From Oscillospiraceae bacterium (GTDB lineage: Bacteria > Bacillota > Clostridia > Oscillospirales > Ruminococcaceae), in contig JAFTVU010000007.1 in NCBI GenBank assembly GCA_017465665.1, positions 36,328 through 100,327 on the forward strand: a stretch of DNA of 64,000 bases, given 5' to 3'. Below the pieces are notes generated by a model. The model was not told the DNA's origin and did no database searches. It saw only the letters and a list, made by a program, of their open reading frames with translations. The position numbers and the translations under genes are program-made. This document shows positions 44,987 through 53,892 of the stretch, in pieces (position 1 is the stretch's first letter; the number at the start of each line of letters is the position of its first letter).

Positions 44987-47011
44987 ATGGACATAACTTA
45001 TCTTAAGGGCGTAGGCCCGAAAAGAGCTGAATTATACAACAAAATAGGCGTGCAGACAGTGGAGCAGCTGACCGAGCTATACCCTCGTGACTATGTTGAC
45101 TTCACTGCGCCGCTGACGATATCTCAGGTGCAGCCCGGTGAGGTCTGCGCCTTTCGTGCATTTGTGAGCAGTAAGCATGCTCCGTTCAGCGAATATGCGA
45201 GGATGGCGATATACAAGGCGATTCTTACAGACGGTACGGGCAGCATCACCGCAGTGTTCTTCAATGCAAAGTATACCTTTCAGAAGCTGGAGCTTGATAA
45301 GGAATACCTGTTTTACGGAAAGATAACGGGCGATCTTATCGGACTTCAGGTGTCGTCGCCACTGTTCGTTTCTCCCGAAGAGGGCGGACTCATCCCAAAA
45401 TATCCGCTGACAGCAGGGCTTACGAACAACATGGTATCCGCCAACATGAAAACAGCGCTTACTGTTGTGAAGCAGGAGGAGGCTCTGCCTGAGGATATCC
45501 GTGAGCGGTATTCCCTGTGCGGCAGAGAGGAAGCTGTACGGAAGATACATTTTCCGAAGAGCCGCGATGAGTATACAGCGGCGCGTCGCAGGCTCGTTTT
45601 TGAGGAGCTTCTGACGCTGAAGCTGGGCTTATCTCAGCTGAGGAACCGAGGCAGGCGGCAAAGCGGAGCGGTGATGGCGGAAAAGAGCATGGATGGATTT
45701 TTCGGCGCGCTGCCGTTCCAGCCTACAGGAGCACAGAAGCGTGCCATCGATGACTGCATCCGTGATATGCAAAGACAGTACCCCATGAACAGACTGCTGC
45801 AGGGTGATGTGGGCTCGGGTAAAACGCTGGTGGCTGCGGCTGCAGCGTACTATGCGAAGCTGAACGGTTACCAGACCCTTGTGATGGCGCCTACTGAAGT
45901 GCTTGCGCGCCAGCATCACGCTACATTCAGCAGCATGCTGGATGGTCTTGGCGTGCGTGTGGAGCTGCTTTCGGGCAGCCTTACCGCAAAGCAGAAAGCT
46001 GAGATACGCAAAGCTGCCGCAGAGGGTGAGATAGATATCCTCGTCGGTACTCAGGCTCTGATACAAAAGACCTCCGAGCTGAAAGCGGCAGGTCTTGTTA
46101 TAGTGGATGAGCAGCACCGCTTCGGAGTTGCACAGCGCTCCGCACTGGCAGAAAAGGGTATAGATCCGCATATCCTGGCGATGTCCGCGACGCCCATACC
46201 GCGAACGCTGGCGCTCATCGTGTACGGCGATCTTGATGTTTCGGTGCTGGATGAGATGCCTAAGGGTCGTATACCGATAAAAACTTATGCGGTGGATACA
46301 TCGTTCCGCCCGAGGATATATAATTTCATAAAAAAGCATATCGCGGAGGGCAGACAGGCGTACATCGTATGTCCGCTGGTGGAGGAAAGTGAGAATCTCC
46401 GCAGCGAAAAGGCGAGCGCTATAAGCTATTATCAGCAGCTCTGCGAGAATGAGTTCAGGGATATTCCTGCAGGCCTGCTTTACGGTAAGATGAAGCAGGC
46501 GGATAAGGATAAGGTCATGCAGGAGTTCAGGGAAAACAAGCTGAAGCTGCTGGTCTCCACTACCGTTATCGAGGTAGGAATAGATGTGCCGAATGCAGTA
46601 GTCATGCTGATAGAGAATGCGGAGCAGTTCGGCTTATCTCAGCTCCACCAGCTGAGAGGGCGCGTCGGCAGAGGCAGTGAGCAATCCTATTGCGTGCTTA
46701 TGACGGACAATACGGGAGAGTACACAAAAGCGCGTACGGGTGCAATGGTGGAGACCACAGACGGCTTTGAGATAGCACGCCGCGATCTGGAGCTCAGAGG
46801 TCCGGGTAATTTCTTTGGCAGGCAGCAGCACGGACTTCCGCCGCTTAAGGTATCCGATATCGCGGATGACGCGGAGGTGCTGTATGAGGTGGATGAGCTT
46901 GCTCAGAGCATCCTTGCGGATGACCCTGAGATAAAGAAAGCGCAGAACAGCGGTATTCGTGCGAATGTGGAGAGGCTTTTCGGGCAGAATGACGCTTATG
47001 GCTGGAACTGA
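44987..47011 (+). CDS. recG: ATP-dependent DNA helicase RecG
   Basis: 674 residues, starting 1 bp after the previous stop. Remodels stalled replication forks and Holliday junctions. N-terminal wedge/OB domain (about 1-200), then the helicase core: Walker A GDVGSGKT at 273-280, MAPTEVLARQH, GTQALIQKTSE, the VDEQHRFG box, SATPIPRTLAL, VSTTVIEVGIDVPNA and HQLRGRVGRG. The C-terminal RecG block (LELRGPGNFFGRQQHGLP) is present. Length is standard. Confidence 0.96.
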   Translation: MDITYLKGVGPKRAELYNKIGVQTVEQLTELYPRDYVDFTAPLTISQVQPGEVCAFRAFVSSKHAPFSEYARMAIYKAILTDGTGSITAVFFNAKYTFQKLELDKEYLFYGKITGDLIGLQVSSPLFVSPEEGGLIPKYPLTAGLTNNMVSANMKTALTVVKQEEALPEDIRERYSLCGREEAVRKIHFPKSRDEYTAARRRLVFEELLTLKLGLSQLRNRGRRQSGAVMAEKSMDGFFGALPFQPTGAQKRAIDDCIRDMQRQYPMNRLLQGDVGSGKTLVAAAAAYYAKLNGYQTLVMAPTEVLARQHHATFSSMLDGLGVRVELLSGSLTAKQKAEIRKAAAEGEIDILVGTQALIQKTSELKAAGLVIVDEQHRFGVAQRSALAEKGIDPHILAMSATPIPRTLALIVYGDLDVSVLDEMPKGRIPIKTYAVDTSFRPRIYNFIKKHIAEGRQAYIVCPLVEESENLRSEKASAISYYQQLCENEFRDIPAGLLYGKMKQADKDKVMQEFRENKLKLLVSTTVIEVGIDVPNAVVMLIENAEQFGLSQLHQLRGRVGRGSEQSYCVLMTDNTGEYTKARTGAMVETTDGFEIARRDLELRGPGNFFGRQQHGLPPLKVSDIADDAEVLYEVDELAQSILADDPEIKKAQNSGIRANVERLFGQNDAYGWN

Positions 47012-47068
47012 CGTATTTCATGCAGCATTTTCGGACATAATAACTGTATCATGATAAAGGAGAAAACA

Positions 47069-47830
47069 ATGTCACAGCAGGAGCTTGAAATAAAAATGGA
47101 GCGCTGGAGATATCCCCGTTTCTTTACAGAAAATATATCGGATACCACCGCTGTGCTTTCGGGCGAGGATGCAAAGCACGCGGTGCAGGTGCTGCGTATG
47201 AGAGAGGGCGATCATGCCGTTATCTGCGACGGAAAGGGCACGGATTATCTGGGTCAGCTATCTTCCGCAGGCGGCGAGTGTGTGTTCGATCTGCTTGAAA
47301 AAACAAAGAACGAAGCCGAGCCGAGCGTGCATATCAGGCTGTTTCAGGCGATGCCCAAAAGCGACAAGATGGAGTTCATCGTGCAGAAAGCGGTGGAGTG
47401 CGGTGCGTGTGAGGTAATCCCGTTTTTTTCTAAGCGCTGTGTTTCGCGTCCCGATAAAAAGCAGATGGCGAAAAAGACCGAGCGTTACCGCAGGATAGCA
47501 TACGAGGCTGCAAAGCAGTGCGGCAGAGGTATCATCCCCGAGGTCGGTGAGGCGGTGGAATTTTCCGAGGTGTGCAATATGTTATCTCCCGATAATACGG
47601 GCATACTTTTCTATGAGTGCGCGCAGCTTTCGCTGAAAGAGGCTGTTTCGGACTACAAGACCAACATAGATATTATCATTGGCAGCGAGGGCGGCTTTGA
47701 AGCGAGCGAGGCTGAGGCGCTGGCAGAGCACGGATTCATTCCCGTATCTCTTGGTAAGCGTATACTCCGCTGCGAGACCGCTCCTATAGCTGCTATTTCG
47801 GTTTTGATGAATGTGACAGGAAATCTATAA
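47069..47830 (+). CDS. rsmE: 16S rRNA (uracil1498-N3)-methyltransferase (RsmE)
   Basis: 253 residues from the ATG at 47069, placed after AAAGGAG; an ATG at 47051 precedes that RBS. SPOUT-class methyltransferase: GEDAKHAVQVLRMREGD (PUA-like N-terminal part), FQAMPKSDKMEFIVQKAVECGACEVIPFFSKRCV, and the SAM-binding trefoil knot IIGSEGGFEASEAEAL with VSLGKRILRCETAPIAA. 57 bp after recG, probably the end of the same transcript. Confidence 0.94.
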   Translation: MSQQELEIKMERWRYPRFFTENISDTTAVLSGEDAKHAVQVLRMREGDHAVICDGKGTDYLGQLSSAGGECVFDLLEKTKNEAEPSVHIRLFQAMPKSDKMEFIVQKAVECGACEVIPFFSKRCVSRPDKKQMAKKTERYRRIAYEAAKQCGRGIIPEVGEAVEFSEVCNMLSPDNTGILFYECAQLSLKEAVSDYKTNIDIIIGSEGGFEASEAEALAEHGFIPVSLGKRILRCETAPIAAISVLMNVTGNL

Positions 47831-47868
47831 GTTTTTTGGGTATTTTATCTAAATATTTATGTAAATAC

Positions 47869-47897
47869 TTGAAAAAATCCGTGAATAGGTATATACT
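47869..47897 (+). promoter_or_regulatory. Promoter of the small acidic membrane-protein gene
   Basis: TTGAAA (47869-47874), 17-bp spacer, TATACT (47892-47897), about 45 bp before the ATG. Confidence 0.65.
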
Positions 47898-47942
47898 GTA
47901 TCATATAGCATTAAGGTATGTTATGTTAGGAGGATTTTCAAC

Positions 47943-48227
47943 ATGGCTAAAGGATTAGGAATTGCACTTGTAGGACTTCTCGCTGTTGCAGGCGGTGTCG
48001 CTGCGGCTGCATATATTACAAAGAAAAAGCTCGAAAAGGAAAACGAAGAAGATTACTACGATGAGTGGGATGACGCTGAGTGGCTCGACGACGAGGATTT
48101 CGATTTTGATGAGGCTGATGAGACCATCGCTGATACCGTTGCTGATATTGCAGAGGTAAACAAGCAGAACGAGGAGCTCATCGAAGAGGTAGCTGAGGCT
48201 GCTGAGGAGTCCGAGGGACAGCTTTGA
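47943..48227 (+). CDS. Small acidic single-span membrane protein
   Basis: 94 residues, RBS AGGAGG. One N-terminal membrane segment (about residues 5-25, GIALVGLLAVAGGVAAAAYI), a basic stop-transfer KKKLEKE, then a very acidic tail rich in Asp/Glu (YYDEWDDAEWLDDEDFDFDEADE) and a helical end. It resembles YtxH-type small membrane proteins in layout only. Own promoter and terminator. Function unknown. Confidence 0.75.
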   Translation: MAKGLGIALVGLLAVAGGVAAAAYITKKKLEKENEEDYYDEWDDAEWLDDEDFDFDEADETIADTVADIAEVNKQNEELIEEVAEAAEESEGQL

Positions 48228-48238
48228 TCGTTGATACG

Positions 48239-48275
48239 ACACAAAGGGCGTGCTTGCTGCCGCCCTTTTTTGTGT
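48239..48275 (+). terminator. Terminator after the small acidic gene
   Basis: ACACAAAGGGCG pairs with CGCCCTTTTTTGTGT around a 10-nt loop (TGCTTGCTGC); the T-run is in the 3' arm. The lipoprotein gene's RBS lies just after it. Confidence 0.8.
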
Positions 48276-48289
48276 GCAGGAGAGTAATT

Positions 48290-49291
48290 ATGAGAAAAAG
48301 GATTTGCATAGTGCTTGCGGCTTGCCTTATGCTGACAGGCTGCGGCGGAAAAGAGGAAAGCTCTGATACAGTGCTGACTCCGCAGAGCACTTCATCTGCC
48401 GTAGAAGAAACGGTACAGCCTCCCGCAGAGGAAACGCAGGAGATCATTCCTGCTGTAACTGTTGAGGTCACCACTGCTGCGCCCGCCGAAACAGCAGAGC
48501 CTGTTGTGGACACGGAGACCGCAGAGACTGCGGAAACAGGCTTTGACAAGTATGCGGAGCTTATCATGCAGTATGACAATACATTTCTCGGGCTTCCGCA
48601 GAAAGATAAGGTGTACATATTCGCAGGAACTGATGAGAGCACCGAGCTTGACGGAATGACTTGCCACGGTGTATCCTGCTATGATGAGCACGAGGGCACA
48701 CTGTACTATATGTGCGACTTTTATATTTCGGAGGACGGCGCTTCTGTCTATCGTTATTATGCGAACGATGAAAGATATTCGCTGCTGCCCGAGACCTCGG
48801 TTTTCGTGCCTATGGATCCGGGCACACAGACTCCTGAGGAGATATTCGCAACTGCCTTTGAGCTGTACGGATATTTTGATCTGGCAGCGCTGAACGGTTG
48901 GTATGACAAGACTCTTGAGGCTGAGGTAAACGGCAGCACATGGACGTACTGTATGGTATCGGATGAGAGATATGATACCAAGGCAGAGCTGCTTGAAGCG
49001 CTGAGATGTTATTTTTCGGATGATATCATCAATTCGCTGATGGATACCGATCAGTACCGTGAGGGAACGGACGGTAAGCTGTATTCCGCAGGCGGCGCAA
49101 GGGGAGCAGATATCTTCTACAACAGCTCCGAATATGAGCTGACTGTGCTTACTGCCGACAGCGCACTGTATACGGTAACTTCCACCTATGGCGGAGGAGA
49201 ATACGGCGACACATATACTGAGGTGTATGAGTATAATGCCGTCAAGCGCGACGGACGATGGTTCTTTATTGATTTTGAATTGCCTTATTGA
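48290..49291 (+). CDS. Secreted lipoprotein, unknown function
   Basis: 333 residues from the ATG at 48290 (RBS GGAGAG). Lipoprotein signal peptide MRKRICIVLAACLMLTGC with lipid-attachment Cys18, then a Glu/Thr/Ala/Pro-rich linker (about 20-105), then a folded domain of about 230 residues rich in Tyr and Asp, with two similar-looking halves (YADELIM-like start, and DERYDTKAELLEALRCYFSDDIINSLMD near 240-265). I do not recognise the family; the second half recalls NTF2-like 'IseA/DL-endopeptidase inhibitor' proteins, but that is weak. It probably sits on the outer face of the membrane. Confidence 0.75.
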   Translation: MRKRICIVLAACLMLTGCGGKEESSDTVLTPQSTSSAVEETVQPPAEETQEIIPAVTVEVTTAAPAETAEPVVDTETAETAETGFDKYAELIMQYDNTFLGLPQKDKVYIFAGTDESTELDGMTCHGVSCYDEHEGTLYYMCDFYISEDGASVYRYYANDERYSLLPETSVFVPMDPGTQTPEEIFATAFELYGYFDLAALNGWYDKTLEAEVNGSTWTYCMVSDERYDTKAELLEALRCYFSDDIINSLMDTDQYREGTDGKLYSAGGARGADIFYNSSEYELTVLTADSALYTVTSTYGGGEYGDTYTEVYEYNAVKRDGRWFFIDFELPY

Positions 49292-49295
49292 CGAT

Positions 49296-49332
49296 ATTAC
49301 GGCTGTGCAGATGTGCAGCCGTAATTTTTTTG
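49296..49332 (+). terminator. Terminator after the lipoprotein gene
   Basis: ATTACGGCTG (49296-49305) pairs with CAGCCGTAAT (49316-49325), followed by a T-run. Confidence 0.85.
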
Positions 49333-49351
49333 AAAAATTTCAGCAAATCTA

Positions 49352-49380
49352 TTGACAACAACTGTATTACATGATATAAT
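49352..49380 (+). promoter_or_regulatory. Consensus promoter of the GntR/ABC operon
   Basis: TTGACA (49352-49357), 17-bp spacer, TATAAT (49375-49380): perfect consensus. Operator-like repeats overlap the spacer and follow the -10. Confidence 0.85.
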
Positions 49381-49410
49381 ACAACTGTACTAAGACGAAT
49401 AATACAGTTG
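49359..49410. promoter_or_regulatory. GntR (YtrA-type) operator candidates
   Basis: CAACTGTATTA (49359-49369) and CAACTGTACTA (49382-49392) are direct repeats; TAATACAGTTG (49400-49410) is the exact inverse of the first. The last two form an inverted pair with a 7-nt centre just downstream of the -10. This layout fits autorepression by the GntR protein. Confidence 0.65.
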
Positions 49411-49448
49411 ATACACATAGTACATCTTGACGTAAAGGAGGTCGGAAC

Positions 49449-49832
49449 GTGCTTGACATAAGGCTTGAGGGCAAGGCTCCCATCTATGAGCAGCTCTACA
49501 ACGGCATTGCTCAGCTGATATCATCGGAACGGCTGAAGCCCGATGAAAAGCTCCCTGCGGTACGCGAGGTCGCAAAGCAGCTCGGAATAAATCCGAATAC
49601 TGTTCAAAAGGCTTACGCGCAGCTTGAGCAGGCGGGGCTTATCTATTCCATGCCCGCAAAGGGCAGCTACGTTGCACCAAGGACTCACGCGGCGGCAGCG
49701 CTCAGGGCGGAAGCGGTGAAGCGGCTGGAAGCTTCACTGTATGACGCAAAGAAAAGCGGTATCCCACGAGGGGATGTCGATGAGTTGGTAGAAAAAATAT
49801 GGTCTACAGACAGGAATGAGGGGAATTCATGA
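49449..49832 (+). CDS. GntR-family (YtrA-like) transcriptional regulator
   Basis: 127 residues from a GTG at 49449 after AAAGGAGGT. Short GntR with an N-terminal winged HTH (GKAPIYEQLYNGIAQLISSERLKPDEKLPAVREVAKQLGINPNTVQKAYAQLEQAGLIYSMPAKGSYVA) and a small C-terminal helical part, the YtrA subgroup that typically controls an adjacent ABC transporter. The ABC ATPase gene overlaps the stop by 4 bp. Confidence 0.92.
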   Translation: MLDIRLEGKAPIYEQLYNGIAQLISSERLKPDEKLPAVREVAKQLGINPNTVQKAYAQLEQAGLIYSMPAKGSYVAPRTHAAAALRAEAVKRLEASLYDAKKSGIPRGDVDELVEKIWSTDRNEGNS

Positions 49833-50728
49833 TAGAGATCAAAAACGTGAGCATGCGGTTTGATAACAGCCTCGCACTGGACGGGGTAAGCATGTCCATT
49901 CCCGAGGGCTGTGCGTACGGACTTCTCGGCTCAAACGGTGCGGGTAAATCCACGCTGCTGCGTATGCTTTCGGGTATTTACAGACCCTATTCGGGTGAGG
50001 TGCTCATCGATGGTGAGCCCGTTTACAACAATGTTCCTGTAAAGGAAAAGGTGTTTTTCATCAATGATGAAACAGTACAGTTCAACGATATGACGCTGCT
50101 GGATATGAAAGCTTACTACAAGCGCTTCTACAACAGCTTTTCCGATGAGCTTTTCGATAAGCTGCATGGCGTAATCAATCTGCCGCTTAAAAAGAAGCTC
50201 AGCACATTTTCAAAGGGTATGAAAAGGCAGGCGGCAGTTATCTGCGGCATTTCCTGCAAAACTCCGTATCTGTTCCTTGACGAGGCGTTTGACGGCCTAG
50301 ATCCTACGATGCGTATCATCGTAAAGCAGATGCTCATCGATGCTATGCTGGATAACAAGCTGACAGTCATCTTCTCCTCCCACAATCTCAGCGAGATAGA
50401 TGAATTCTGCGACAGAGTGGGACTTATGCACGGCGGAAACGTTGTGTTTGACAGAGAGCTTGACAACGTAAAGGGTACTGTGGTGAAGATCCAGACCGCT
50501 TTTGACAGATCTGTTACCGCGGAGGATTTCAGCGGCTTTGAGCTGCTGCATATCGAGAGTGTGGGCAGTGTTACGCATCTTATTGCAAAGGGCGACAGAG
50601 AGGCTATCCGCAGCTCGATAAATTCGCTCTCTCCCAAAATTTACGACGAAGTGCCCCTCAGCCTTGAGGAGATATTCATTTACGAAATGGAGGTGTTAGG
50701 CTATGACAGCTCGAAGCTCGACAGGTAA
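49829..50728 (+). CDS. ABC transporter ATP-binding protein
   Basis: 299 residues, starting at ATG 49829 that overlaps the gntR stop. Walker A GSNGAGKST (about 35-43), Q-loop region, a degenerate signature STFSKGMKRQAAV in place of LSGGQ, Walker B YLFLDEAFDGLD and the switch His in SSHNLSEID. The C-terminal ~80 residues are an extra domain typical of YtrB-like exporters' ATPases. Works with the large permease encoded next, which overlaps by 26 bp. Confidence 0.92.
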   Translation: MIEIKNVSMRFDNSLALDGVSMSIPEGCAYGLLGSNGAGKSTLLRMLSGIYRPYSGEVLIDGEPVYNNVPVKEKVFFINDETVQFNDMTLLDMKAYYKRFYNSFSDELFDKLHGVINLPLKKKLSTFSKGMKRQAAVICGISCKTPYLFLDEAFDGLDPTMRIIVKQMLIDAMLDNKLTVIFSSHNLSEIDEFCDRVGLMHGGNVVFDRELDNVKGTVVKIQTAFDRSVTAEDFSGFELLHIESVGSVTHLIAKGDREAIRSSINSLSPKIYDEVPLSLEEIFIYEMEVLGYDSSKLDR

Positions 50729-53141
50729 TTTTTCGAAGTTCGGCACATATTTTCTCTATAAGCTGAGAAATCTGCGACCGCTTATCATACTTAACTCCAT
50801 TTTTGCGCTGCTTTCCTATCCGTTTGTGGGAGGAATACTTGTTCCGTTTGCTGCAAATCAGGCGGCTATTGAGAATTACAGAAATGAGTTCTACGGAGAC
50901 AACCTTTCGTATGTGGGAGATATTTATTCCGAGCCTGCGTATCAGACGCTTGTCGATCAGCAGGGAGTGCTTGAGGGTCTGCTCATAATGTCGATCGTTA
51001 TCGGCATTATCATGCTGGTGGCATTGTTCATCATGAGCAATACAATGGTCATCAAGAACTTCCGTTGGCTGTACAGCAAGACCGTTGTGGATATGGACTA
51101 TTCTCTGCCCGTATCCGACGATACACGCTTCTTCGGCGATCTTCTGGCAAGCTTTGCAGGCAGCCTTGTGCCTCACCTTATTGCGATACTCACAGGAAGC
51201 GTGCTGTGGCGCGTGGCACTGAACATCCTTGCAAATGATCTGATATCCCCCGAGGACATCGAGGAATACAAGGAGATTCTCGGCTGCCTTATCCCTGAGC
51301 AGCTTATGTATACAGGTTTATTCGCCTGCATCATGTTCATGGCGTTCACCTTGTTCGTTATGTCTGTCTGCGGACGCAGAGCAGAAACAGGTATCTATTC
51401 CTATGTACTGACAGGTGCGGTAACAATTATCCATGTTATCTGCCTGCTTATCGTTATGACCAATGTCTACGGACTTGATTATTACGGTCTTGAGATGCGT
51501 GACCTGTTCGCGGTATCCGCAACATCTCCTCTGGGACTTATCTTCGTAACGCTCTACTATCTGTTTGATGCTTCGGGCGAGATATCTGAGTTCCTGGTGC
51601 CTCTGTTCCGTCCCGCTACGGGAATTGCGGCAGTGCTCATTACAGTTGCGCTGTTCGTTCTGGCGTACTTCCTCATCAGAAAGCGCCGCGCAGAGCGCGT
51701 TGGCAGTCCCTTTACATTCGGTATCGTAAAGGCGGTCATCCCTGCTGTGGTGACATTTGCGGTAGTAGCTCCGTTTATGTGGGTGATCTTCGGCGCTATG
51801 AGAGATGCGAAGGAGTACAGCTACGAGCCTGAAATGACAGGTATCGTGGTGGCTATGTTCATCATTACTCTGGTGCTGTATATCATCATGGAGCTTATCA
51901 GCGGCAAGGGCTTCAGGAAGTTCCATATCACACTGCTGAAGTATGTGATTACTATGGCGGTGAGCCTTGCGGTATGCTTTTGTCTGTATGCTTCCAATGG
52001 TTTTGGCATCGCAAATTATGTGCCTGATGCGGAGGATGTGCAGAGCGCTCATGTATATATCCGCGGCAGCTCCAATGGCTACGGACTGGATGCTTCGGTC
52101 GAGGAAGAGGACAGCATAAAGGCGCTTATCGAGATACATGAGGAGATACCCAAGAAGCCTGTTGAGGATATTCAGCGCACTAATCCATGCGCGATCGGTA
52201 TAGAGTATTACCTCAAGGACGGCACGGATGTGCATCGTTATTATTACATCACAGAGGAGCAGTATCTCGATTATCTGAAGCGCGCCACCACTCCCGAGGC
52301 ATTCTGTAATTCCGAGTTCCGTAATCGTGATAAACAATACGGCGACAGGATAAAGAAGGTGCTTGTCAGCAACGGAAGCCTTGTATCGACCTCCTATGAA
52401 GTGGATATCTCCTACAAGGAGTTCTGCGAGGCGTACCGCAAGGACTGCGACAGCGTGACCTTTGAAAAGGCATACTGCCTCGGCGAGGATATGTATTTTA
52501 CGACCGTAGAGCTGGAATATACCAGAAGATACGAGTACGAGATGGACAGGATATCTACGCAAAGCATTACACTGAACGTATACTCCTGGATGGAGAATAC
52601 TATCGCGCTGTTTGCTAAGAATGGCATACAGGAGATCGAATATAAGGATATGTCGGGCTTCAGGTCTGCATTCCTGATCGCATATGACAAGAATAATTAC
52701 GGTATATATTCCAATGCCGATGTGGCGGCTGCTTTCATGATGACGGGTGATAATACTCTTACCGATAAGCAGCGCGTCTATTACGGCTATCCTGCGGGAT
52801 ATGTATATGTTGGAGATTTCGAGGAGGAGCCGTCTGTTTACGAGTATGATGTAGACAAGGAGATCACTGTGGAATATTACCGCGATAGTGTTCAGGTGGT
52901 TGATTATCAGGCTGTTCGCATTGATATGGATGATCCTGCACTCGGTATTCTGCTCGACGGTACCTCTGCCTATGCTTCGCCGCTGTATGACAGCGAAAAG
53001 ATATACAGCGTGCTGATGGTGGGTACCGAGGATCTGTCCGGCTGGCTTGACGCAGAGAGCGAATTCGGTTATGCAAGCGCAGAGTATTTCATTACTTTTG
53101 ACAACTACGACCTCGCAGCGGAAAAAATGGCTGCAAATTGA
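50703..53141 (+). CDS. Large ABC transporter permease
   Basis: 812 residues; GGAGGTG stands six bases before the ATG at 50703, inside the ATPase gene. About eight or more membrane segments in the first ~440 residues (for example GLLIMSIVIGIIMLVALFIMSN, FACIMFMAFTLFVMSVCGRRAE, ITVALFVLAYFLIRKRRAERV, AVIPAVVTFAVVAPFMWVIFGAM), then a ~370-residue soluble C-terminal region rich in Tyr, Asp and Glu that is probably extracellular. The layout resembles YtrC/D-type permeases controlled by YtrA regulators. The transported compound is unknown; cell-wall antibiotic or peptide response is a family-based guess. Confidence 0.82.
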   Translation: MTARSSTGNFSKFGTYFLYKLRNLRPLIILNSIFALLSYPFVGGILVPFAANQAAIENYRNEFYGDNLSYVGDIYSEPAYQTLVDQQGVLEGLLIMSIVIGIIMLVALFIMSNTMVIKNFRWLYSKTVVDMDYSLPVSDDTRFFGDLLASFAGSLVPHLIAILTGSVLWRVALNILANDLISPEDIEEYKEILGCLIPEQLMYTGLFACIMFMAFTLFVMSVCGRRAETGIYSYVLTGAVTIIHVICLLIVMTNVYGLDYYGLEMRDLFAVSATSPLGLIFVTLYYLFDASGEISEFLVPLFRPATGIAAVLITVALFVLAYFLIRKRRAERVGSPFTFGIVKAVIPAVVTFAVVAPFMWVIFGAMRDAKEYSYEPEMTGIVVAMFIITLVLYIIMELISGKGFRKFHITLLKYVITMAVSLAVCFCLYASNGFGIANYVPDAEDVQSAHVYIRGSSNGYGLDASVEEEDSIKALIEIHEEIPKKPVEDIQRTNPCAIGIEYYLKDGTDVHRYYYITEEQYLDYLKRATTPEAFCNSEFRNRDKQYGDRIKKVLVSNGSLVSTSYEVDISYKEFCEAYRKDCDSVTFEKAYCLGEDMYFTTVELEYTRRYEYEMDRISTQSITLNVYSWMENTIALFAKNGIQEIEYKDMSGFRSAFLIAYDKNNYGIYSNADVAAAFMMTGDNTLTDKQRVYYGYPAGYVYVGDFEEEPSVYEYDVDKEITVEYYRDSVQVVDYQAVRIDMDDPALGILLDGTSAYASPLYDSEKIYSVLMVGTEDLSGWLDAESEFGYASAEYFITFDNYDLAAEKMAAN

Positions 53142-53176
53142 CTTTGACACCACACATTCCCTCAATAAATATGGAG

Positions 53177-53212
53177 GAGCACCGTCCCTTTGTGGGCGGT
53201 GCTCTTTCATTT
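53177..53212 (+). terminator. Terminator after the ABC permease
   Basis: GAGCACCGTCCC pairs with GGGCGGTGCTC (ending 53204) around a short loop, then TTTCATTTT. Ends the GntR/ABC operon. Confidence 0.8.
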
Positions 53213-53399
53213 TCCTAATATATGGTTTTTGGGCGAGTTGCAAGACAATGTAGAACTTTTTGGAGATATTTTGTGCAAGTATAACAAAAATGGCGCTTTT
53301 ATTGCTAGGATTTAGAAATTAGGTGGTAAAAGTGTTCAAGATTAGCAAAAAATCCTCCGAAATTTTGTAAGACATAATAAACCTTTTTTCAAAAAAAAG
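53213..53399. other. AT-rich spacer before the flagellar operon
   Basis: Nothing recognisable in this stretch: no open frame of note, no c-di-GMP riboswitch core, no sigma-D-type promoter. It is markedly AT-rich with several A and T tracts. Confidence 0.5.
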
Positions 53400-53428
53400 T
53401 TGCAATATGATCAGAAATAGTGTATAAT
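53400..53428 (+). promoter_or_regulatory. Promoter of the flagellar operon
   Basis: TTGCAA (53400-53405), 17-bp spacer, TATAAT (53423-53428): a sigma-A type promoter, 85 bp before flgB. Confidence 0.7.
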
Positions 53429-53512
53429 TATAATACGAATAACCATGCTCGTTTGTAAGTTTTTTACTATTTTTGACGATACTAATTTAAGTAATAAAAA
53501 AGGGGAATGAAA

Positions 53513-53878
53513 ATGGCACTTTTTGATACCACCGCGTTCCGCGTTCTGGAGCAGGGCATGTCAGTTCTGTGGCAGAAGCAGCAGATAATCTCCCAGAATA
53601 TCGCCAATGCGGATACGCCTGATTACAACTGCAAATATGTTGAGTTCAGCGGCGTGCTTCGTGAGAAGCTGCGCGCAAACGGCTCGATAAAGAATGAGCT
53701 CAATCTGACATATTCCGTTATCACAGACCGCGCTACAAGAGATCAGGCTGACGGCAACAACGTTGATAACGATACTCAGATGGCAGAGCTTGCCAATGCA
53801 CAGATCCAGTACGATGCGCTGATAAATTCTATGAACGGTAACTTCACCCGCATGAGAAGCGCGCTCGTAACAAAGTAA
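53513..53878 (+). CDS. flgB: Flagellar basal-body rod protein FlgB
   Basis: 121 residues from the ATG at 53513, six bp after AGGGGA (an ATG at 53507 is too close). Proximal rod protein. The axial-protein motif QKQQIISQNIANADTPDYNCKYVEF is near the N terminus and the C-terminal helix NAQIQYDALINSMNGNFTRMRSAL is typical. First gene of the flagellar operon, followed by flgC after 14 bp. Confidence 0.95.
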   Translation: MALFDTTAFRVLEQGMSVLWQKQQIISQNIANADTPDYNCKYVEFSGVLREKLRANGSIKNELNLTYSVITDRATRDQADGNNVDNDTQMAELANAQIQYDALINSMNGNFTRMRSALVTK

Positions 53879-53892
53879 CGGAGGGCTGATAT

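Noticed and set aside
51318-53243. Minus-strand open frame of 641 codons opposite the ABC permease
   Set aside because: His- and Cys-rich nonsense product typical of antisense translation; the plus-strand permease has RBS, membrane segments and operon context.
53142-53512. Search for a c-di-GMP riboswitch before the flagellar operon
   Set aside because: No GEMM-type core or conserved receptor sequence was seen; the region is only AT-rich with a sigma-A promoter.
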